Below are positions 6,639 to 9,953 of a DNA stretch of 9,953 bases, piece after piece. The number at the start of each line of letters is the position of its first letter. The first letter of the stretch is position 1. This stretch comes from DAIDJM01 sp964250215 (GTDB lineage Bacteria > Pseudomonadota > Alphaproteobacteria > Acetobacterales > Acetobacteraceae): contig CAXUEX010000107.1 in assembly GCA_964250215.1 (NCBI GenBank), positions 1 through 9,953 on the forward strand, written 5' to 3'. The notes beneath the pieces are model-generated. The model was given only the letters and a program-made list of their open reading frames with translations, made no database searches and was not told the DNA's origin. A program made the translations under genes and the position numbers.

Positions 6639-7859
6639 TTACGGCACTAGATCGAACAGCGTGCCGCCGTTGGTGCTGCCTCCAGCGGCGGTGGTGCCCA
6701 ACAGCATGAGATCGCTGGTGACAATCAGCGGGCTGGATGGGTGATCCCCGTCGGCGCCGCCGAACGTGTAGAGCGTATGGAGCTGCCAACTCGGATTGGT
6801 GCTGGTCGGTGCCAGGAGCTCGAAGACCGTGCCGTGGTTTTTCGAGGTTGTGCCGTACAGGTTGCCGTATTGATCGAGCGCGAGCGCGTTCAGCGGATAA
6901 GCGCCGTCGCCTTGGCCTTCGAAGGTGTAGAGTTTCGTGTAGGCCCATCTGCCCTGGCCGCTGGCGGGCGGGGTGAGGCTAAAGATGTTGCCGTACTGAT
7001 CCTTTGTGCCGTTTTGCGTCTGCTTGCAAGGGCCGTATATCGTGCCGTCCGCGCCTTGGATGAGCTGGCCGATGCCGTCGGCGCATTCGTTCCTGCCGGA
7101 GAATTGGTGGATCAGCGAGAAATGCCAGAGGGTCTCGTGCGGCGCGGGCGGGGAGAGCTGCCAGACGGGGGTTGGGAAAGCCTTGCCGTTGGATGAGGCG
7201 ATCGCGGTGCCGTAAAGCGCGCCCGAGGCGCCGAGCAGCATGGGTTGCGTGGGATAGATGCCGTCCGCCTTGCCCTGGAAGCTGTAGAGCAGCTCCTCCG
7301 ACCATTTTGTATGGATAGAATTCAGCGGATGGAAGCGGACGATGCTGCCGTAACCGCCCTGATTGGTGCCACCGCTAGGGAACAGCGCGAACACGTCACC
7401 ATTCGTGGCGACGTTCACCGGCGCGTTCGGATAGCAGCCTTTGTTGTTGTTGTTCAGATTGGCGAGCGGCGCGGCGGCGTATTGGCCGGAAGCTGCCTGT
7501 GTGAGCCGGAAGACCGAACCGCAACCGTAATTTTCGCCGATGCGATTGGCACCCGTGGCGCCGAAGAACTGGGCGGGTGTGCCGCTGAGGCCACCCGCAT
7601 AGATGCCTACCGCGCCGGGGGCGAAGCGCCAGAGCACGCTGAATCCCGTGCCGGCGCTGGTGAACCGGAAGCGATAGACCTGCCCATAACCGCCGGCTTG
7701 GCTGACGCCATAGAACACATCGTAGCCATTCTGGGAGGCGAGAACCAGGCTGCCGCCGGGCGCGGTGCCGGGCAGGAACGTGTGGAGCGTGGTGAGCGTG
7801 CCGGAAACGGCGGGCGTGGCGAGCAGCATCGGTAGAGCGGCATAGAGCGGAAGCTTCAT
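6639..7859 (-). CDS. Secreted GloVer-repeat (beta-propeller-like) protein
   Basis: The 406-residue product has an N-terminal signal peptide (MKLPLYAALPMLLATPAVSG, about 1-20). Six or seven tandem repeats of about 50-60 residues follow, of the pattern LYTFxGxxDGxYPxxxLxxDxxGxLYGTTxxxGTVFxL. The two C-terminal copies (from about 310) are closest to consensus and the N-terminal ones are degenerate. This pattern is that of the GloVer tandem repeats found with assorted C-terminal anchors; here the protein stops right after the last repeat with no anchor, so it is probably periplasmic or released. It has four cysteines (113, 142, 259, 278), which could pair, and an Asn tetrad (136-139) encoded by a run of AAC codons. 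The ATG at 7859 was preferred to an in-frame TTG at 7877 because it begins a clean signal peptide. Its base composition looks less GC-rich than its neighbours. No enzymatic motif is evident and its function is unknown. Confidence 0.8.
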   Translation of the reverse strand: MKLPLYAALPMLLATPAVSGTLTTLHTFLPGTAPGGSLVLASQNGYDVFYGVSQAGGYGQVYRFRFTSAGTGFSVLWRFAPGAVGIYAGGLSGTPAQFFGATGANRIGENYGCGSVFRLTQAASGQYAAAPLANLNNNNKGCYPNAPVNVATNGDVFALFPSGGTNQGGYGSIVRFHPLNSIHTKWSEELLYSFQGKADGIYPTQPMLLGASGALYGTAIASSNGKAFPTPVWQLSPPAPHETLWHFSLIHQFSGRNECADGIGQLIQGADGTIYGPCKQTQNGTKDQYGNIFSLTPPASGQGRWAYTKLYTFEGQGDGAYPLNALALDQYGNLYGTTSKNHGTVFELLAPTSTNPSWQLHTLYTFGGADGDHPSSPLIVTSDLMLLGTTAAGGSTNGGTLFDLVP

Positions 7860-7907
7860 GACACGGACCCTGCCCAAACTTTGTGCGGTAGCGTATCATG
7901 GGCTGCC
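7860..7907. promoter_or_regulatory. Divergent 48-bp intergenic region
   Basis: The GloVer gene and the methyltransferase gene are transcribed away from each other across 48 bases, so their promoters must lie here or extend into the coding ends. On the plus strand a -10-like TATCAT (7894-7899) lies eight bases before the methyltransferase ATG, with only a weak -35 match (TGCCCA, 7871-7876). No convincing minus-strand promoter was found. A modest AGGG precedes the GloVer ATG. Confidence 0.3.
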
Positions 7908-8744
7908 ATGCCGATCTATGACGATTGCGTGAATAGCCCGAGTGCCACTGCGTGGCGGGTCGCACGCATGCGGGCTGTGCACCAGGTGCGCGATGGCAGC
8001 ACGATCTTTGCCGACCCGTTTGCGCTGCGAATCGTTGACGGCGCGGCCGAGCCTGACGCGGCGGAGACGCCGCAATCGGCGCGCTATCGCGCGTTCATCG
8101 CAGCGCGCAGCCGGGTGGCGGAGGATGCGCTGCGAGCGGCGCGGGCGCGCGGTGTGCGGCAGGTGGTGGTGCTGGGGGCCGGGCTGGACACCACCGGGCT
8201 GCGGCATGGCGCGGCGGTGGACGTTTTCGAGGTGGACCGGGCGGCGATGCAGCATTGGAAGCGCGCGCATTTGGCGCGTGTGGGGATTTCGCCGCCAGCC
8301 GGGTTGCGATTCGTGCCCGTGGATTTCGAGCGCGACGATCTGGGGGAAGCGCTGGCGGCGGCGGGAATGCGCGCGGATTTGCCGGTGTTTTTCGTGTGGC
8401 TGGGCGTGGTGCCGTATCTGACCTCGGCGGCAATTCGGAAAACCCTGCGGTTTGCGGCGGAATTTCCCACGGCGGAGATCGTTTTCGATTACGCCTGCCA
8501 CGCGGCTGGGTTGCCGCCGGAGATGCGCGCGTTCATGGAGCAGCGCGCAGCCGCGGTGGCGGCGCTGGGCGAGGCGTGGGTGAGTTATTTCGAGCTCGAC
8601 CAGATGGCGGCGATGCTGAGAGATGCAGGGTTCTCGCGGGTGTGCGATTGGGATGCGGTGGAATTGCTGACGCGCTTCGGCTGCGAGATGCCGGCGGGGT
8701 CGCGTTCGGCGGGGCGCATCGCGCACGCAGCCCGAAATGAGTGA
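7908..8744 (+). CDS. SAM-dependent methyltransferase, leucine carboxyl methyltransferase-like (TIGR00027 type)
   Basis: The 278-residue protein follows the class I methyltransferase pattern of the LCMT/TIGR00027 family. It has an N-terminal SPSATAWRVARMRAVHQ segment (10-26), FADPFALRIV (34-43), YRAFIAARSRVAEDAL (60-75), SAM-binding motif I VVVLGAGLDTTGLR (86-99), the acidic motif VFEVD (106-110) and VPVDFERDDL (126-135). FFVWLGVVPYLT (151-162) is the family's signature strand and helix. Such enzymes O-methylate carboxyl or hydroxyl groups, several of them in secondary metabolism, but the substrate cannot be predicted here. The ATG at 7908 was chosen over an in-frame TTG at 7881, which would add nine residues with no family match. 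No Shine-Dalgarno is evident. It is a single-gene unit ending at a strong hairpin. Confidence 0.9.
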   Translation: MPIYDDCVNSPSATAWRVARMRAVHQVRDGSTIFADPFALRIVDGAAEPDAAETPQSARYRAFIAARSRVAEDALRAARARGVRQVVVLGAGLDTTGLRHGAAVDVFEVDRAAMQHWKRAHLARVGISPPAGLRFVPVDFERDDLGEALAAAGMRADLPVFFVWLGVVPYLTSAAIRKTLRFAAEFPTAEIVFDYACHAAGLPPEMRAFMEQRAAAVAALGEAWVSYFELDQMAAMLRDAGFSRVCDWDAVELLTRFGCEMPAGSRSAGRIAHAARNE

Positions 8745-8790
8745 AAGTTTTTTGCTTCTTTCTTTCAAGAAAGAAGAACTTTCTTTCTGT
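8743..8790 (+). terminator. AT-rich hairpin terminator after the methyltransferase
   Basis: The main stem is perfect: CTTCTTTCTT (8755-8764) pairs with AAGAAAGAAG (8767-8776). It is extended by GAAAGTT (8743-8749) with AACTTTC (8777-8783), leaving TTTTG (8750-8754) bulged on one side. The T-rich TTTCTGT (8784-8790) follows on the plus strand, which fits termination of the methyltransferase transcript. The minus strand has no matching U-tract, so termination of the convergent tamB transcript here is less certain. Its low GC stands out sharply from its surroundings. Confidence 0.6.
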
Positions 8791-8791
8791 T

Positions 8792-9953
8792 TCAATACTC
8801 AAACTGATAAGAAAGCCCGATGCTGCTCCCTGGATCGTTATCCGGCGTGGCACCCTGGGTGCTTCCCCCCGTGCCCAGCGTGGATTGCAGTTTCAGGTGA
8901 CGCGTGAGATCTACCTGCACCTGCGCTTGCGTGCCGCCGGCGCCCGAGGTAGCCTGCTTGGCGCCGACATACACACCGGGCGCGACGTAGCGACCAGCCT
9001 GCACGCTGGCGCCAGCACCGTTCGTGCCACCGCCAATCGAGAGCCGATCGAGGCCGAGACCTTTGCGGATGGAGCCGAGCGGGCCTTCGCCGCCGCCGGT
9101 CAGCCCAGAGATTTCCGCCAGCGCCGCGCCGATTTCGGCAATCTGCAACGGGCTCAGGCTCGACATGCTCTGGCCGAACAGCAAATGGGCGAGCACTTCG
9201 TCCTGCGGCAGATCGGGCACGCTGGAGAGCGCGATCTTTGGCGCGTCGGCGTAACCGGTGATTTTCAGCGTGGCGGTGATGCCGCCTTGGAAACTATCGG
9301 CTTCAAAATCGAGCGTGGGATCTATTTTGCCGGTGACGCCGGCGCCGTTGAAACTCACTTCGCCCTTGGTGAATTGCAGCGTGGTGCCGGCGAGCGAGAA
9401 TTCGCCGCGGCGCATCTCGAAGCCGCCGGAGATTTGCGGCGTGGTGCTGGTGCCGCGCACATGCACCGTGCCGCCAAGCTCGGCATCCAGGCCGTGGCCG
9501 CGCACGAACACGGCGCTGGGCGCATCAAGATCAATCGCCAGGCGAACGATCGAAGGCGGCGCGGGCGGCGCCGGCGGCGGCGGCTTTTCGCCCGCGCGGC
9601 GCACATTCAGCACGGCGACCGAGGGCGGCAGGCTGTCGGGGATGTTGATGTCGGCGCGGCGAAGCTTTACGCGCCCGGCGGCATCCAACGTGCCTTGCGC
9701 CTGGCCATGCACCGAAAGATCGGCATCGAGCGTGGCGGTGAGCAGATCGCTGGCGAGCGGGCGGGCGTTGTTGGCGGTAAGGTGCAAATCGACCGGCATG
9801 GGCGACGCGATGCCGATGGTGCCGCTGGCGCCGAGCGTGCCGGGGCCGGCGCGGCCGGTGAATTGCGCGATGCGGATGGTGTTCCCGGCGGCTTCGATGC
9901 GGGCCGCTATATCGGTGATGTGCAGGCCCTGCGCGTAATCCTGCACTTCGCCG
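8792..9953 (-). CDS. tamB: TamB-family translocation/assembly module protein, C-terminal part (cut by window edge)
   Basis: The frame is open from the right edge to the TGA at 8792, giving the last 387 residues of a protein whose N-terminus lies outside the window. TamB is an inner-membrane-anchored periplasmic protein that works with TamA in outer-membrane protein assembly and, in several bacteria, in lipid transport to the outer membrane. The visible part is rich in short beta-strand repeats (GGFEMRRGEFSLAGTTLQF, GEVSFNG, GKIDPTLDFEA, ATLKITGYADAPKIALSS). It then has the diagnostic DUF490 block DLPQDEVLAHLLFGQSMSSL and SPLQIAEIGAALAEISG, followed by a C-terminal beta-rich end closing with LSYQFEY. 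Near the right side is a proline-rich stretch (EKPPPPAPPAPPS, about 9540-9590). The GTG at 9946 is an internal codon, not the true start. tamA would be expected just upstream, beyond the window. Confidence 0.93.
   Translation of the reverse strand, partial: GEVQDYAQGLHITDIAARIEAAGNTIRIAQFTGRAGPGTLGASGTIGIASPMPVDLHLTANNARPLASDLLTATLDADLSVHGQAQGTLDAAGRVKLRRADINIPDSLPPSVAVLNVRRAGEKPPPPAPPAPPSIVRLAIDLDAPSAVFVRGHGLDAELGGTVHVRGTSTTPQISGGFEMRRGEFSLAGTTLQFTKGEVSFNGAGVTGKIDPTLDFEADSFQGGITATLKITGYADAPKIALSSVPDLPQDEVLAHLLFGQSMSSLSPLQIAEIGAALAEISGLTGGGEGPLGSIRKGLGLDRLSIGGGTNGAGASVQAGRYVAPGVYVGAKQATSGAGGTQAQVQVDLTRHLKLQSTLGTGGSTQGATPDNDPGSSIGLSYQFEY

Noticed and set aside
7440..7455. GTT/AAC triplet run as a microsatellite or CRISPR-like repeat
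   Set aside because: It is only four to five triplets inside a coding repeat region encoding Asn; there is no array structure.

Overview
The window is high-GC chromosomal DNA from a Gram-negative bacterium, most likely an alphaproteobacterium and perhaps one of the Acetobacteraceae. The grounds are the type of L11/L1 sequences, the composition, and the AT-rich hairpin at 8743-8783, which resembles (from memory only) an intergenic hairpin family of that group. TamB and a tripartite-type exporter imply an outer membrane.

The layout is as follows. (1) 1-1600 holds the start of a ribosomal protein operon on the minus strand: rplK (L11, GTG start) then rplA (L1). A 266-base structured and very G-rich leader follows, running off the left edge where rplJ would be expected. 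No nusG or secE lies upstream of rplK. Instead a divergent gene starts about 200 bp away, and the two candidate promoters share a single -35 element. (2) 1598-6623 is a tightly packed four-gene plus-strand operon: a membrane-anchored TPR protein, a FUSC/AaeB-type efflux permease, a 70-residue DUF1656/AaeX-type membrane protein and an AaeA/HlyD-type periplasmic adaptor. Two junctions overlap by one to four bases and the third has a 6-base gap, so the genes are probably translated together. (3) 6639-7859 (minus) encodes a secreted beta-propeller-like protein of GloVer repeats. (4) 7908-8744 (plus) encodes a leucine-carboxyl-methyltransferase-type (TIGR00027-like) SAM-dependent methyltransferase, divergent from the GloVer gene across only 48 bp. 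(5) 8792-9953 (minus) is the C-terminal part of TamB, cut by the right edge; a strong hairpin separates it from the methyltransferase.

The ribosomal genes and TamB are core functions. The efflux operon is the main functional unit here: the permease moves a substrate, probably aromatic or otherwise hydrophobic, across the inner membrane, and the adaptor leads it towards the outer membrane. No outer-membrane channel or dedicated regulator is encoded in the window. The TPR protein at the head of this operon is the least understood member. The methyltransferase and the GloVer protein have no evident functional link to the rest. I saw no tRNA, rRNA, CRISPR array, insertion sequence or transposase.
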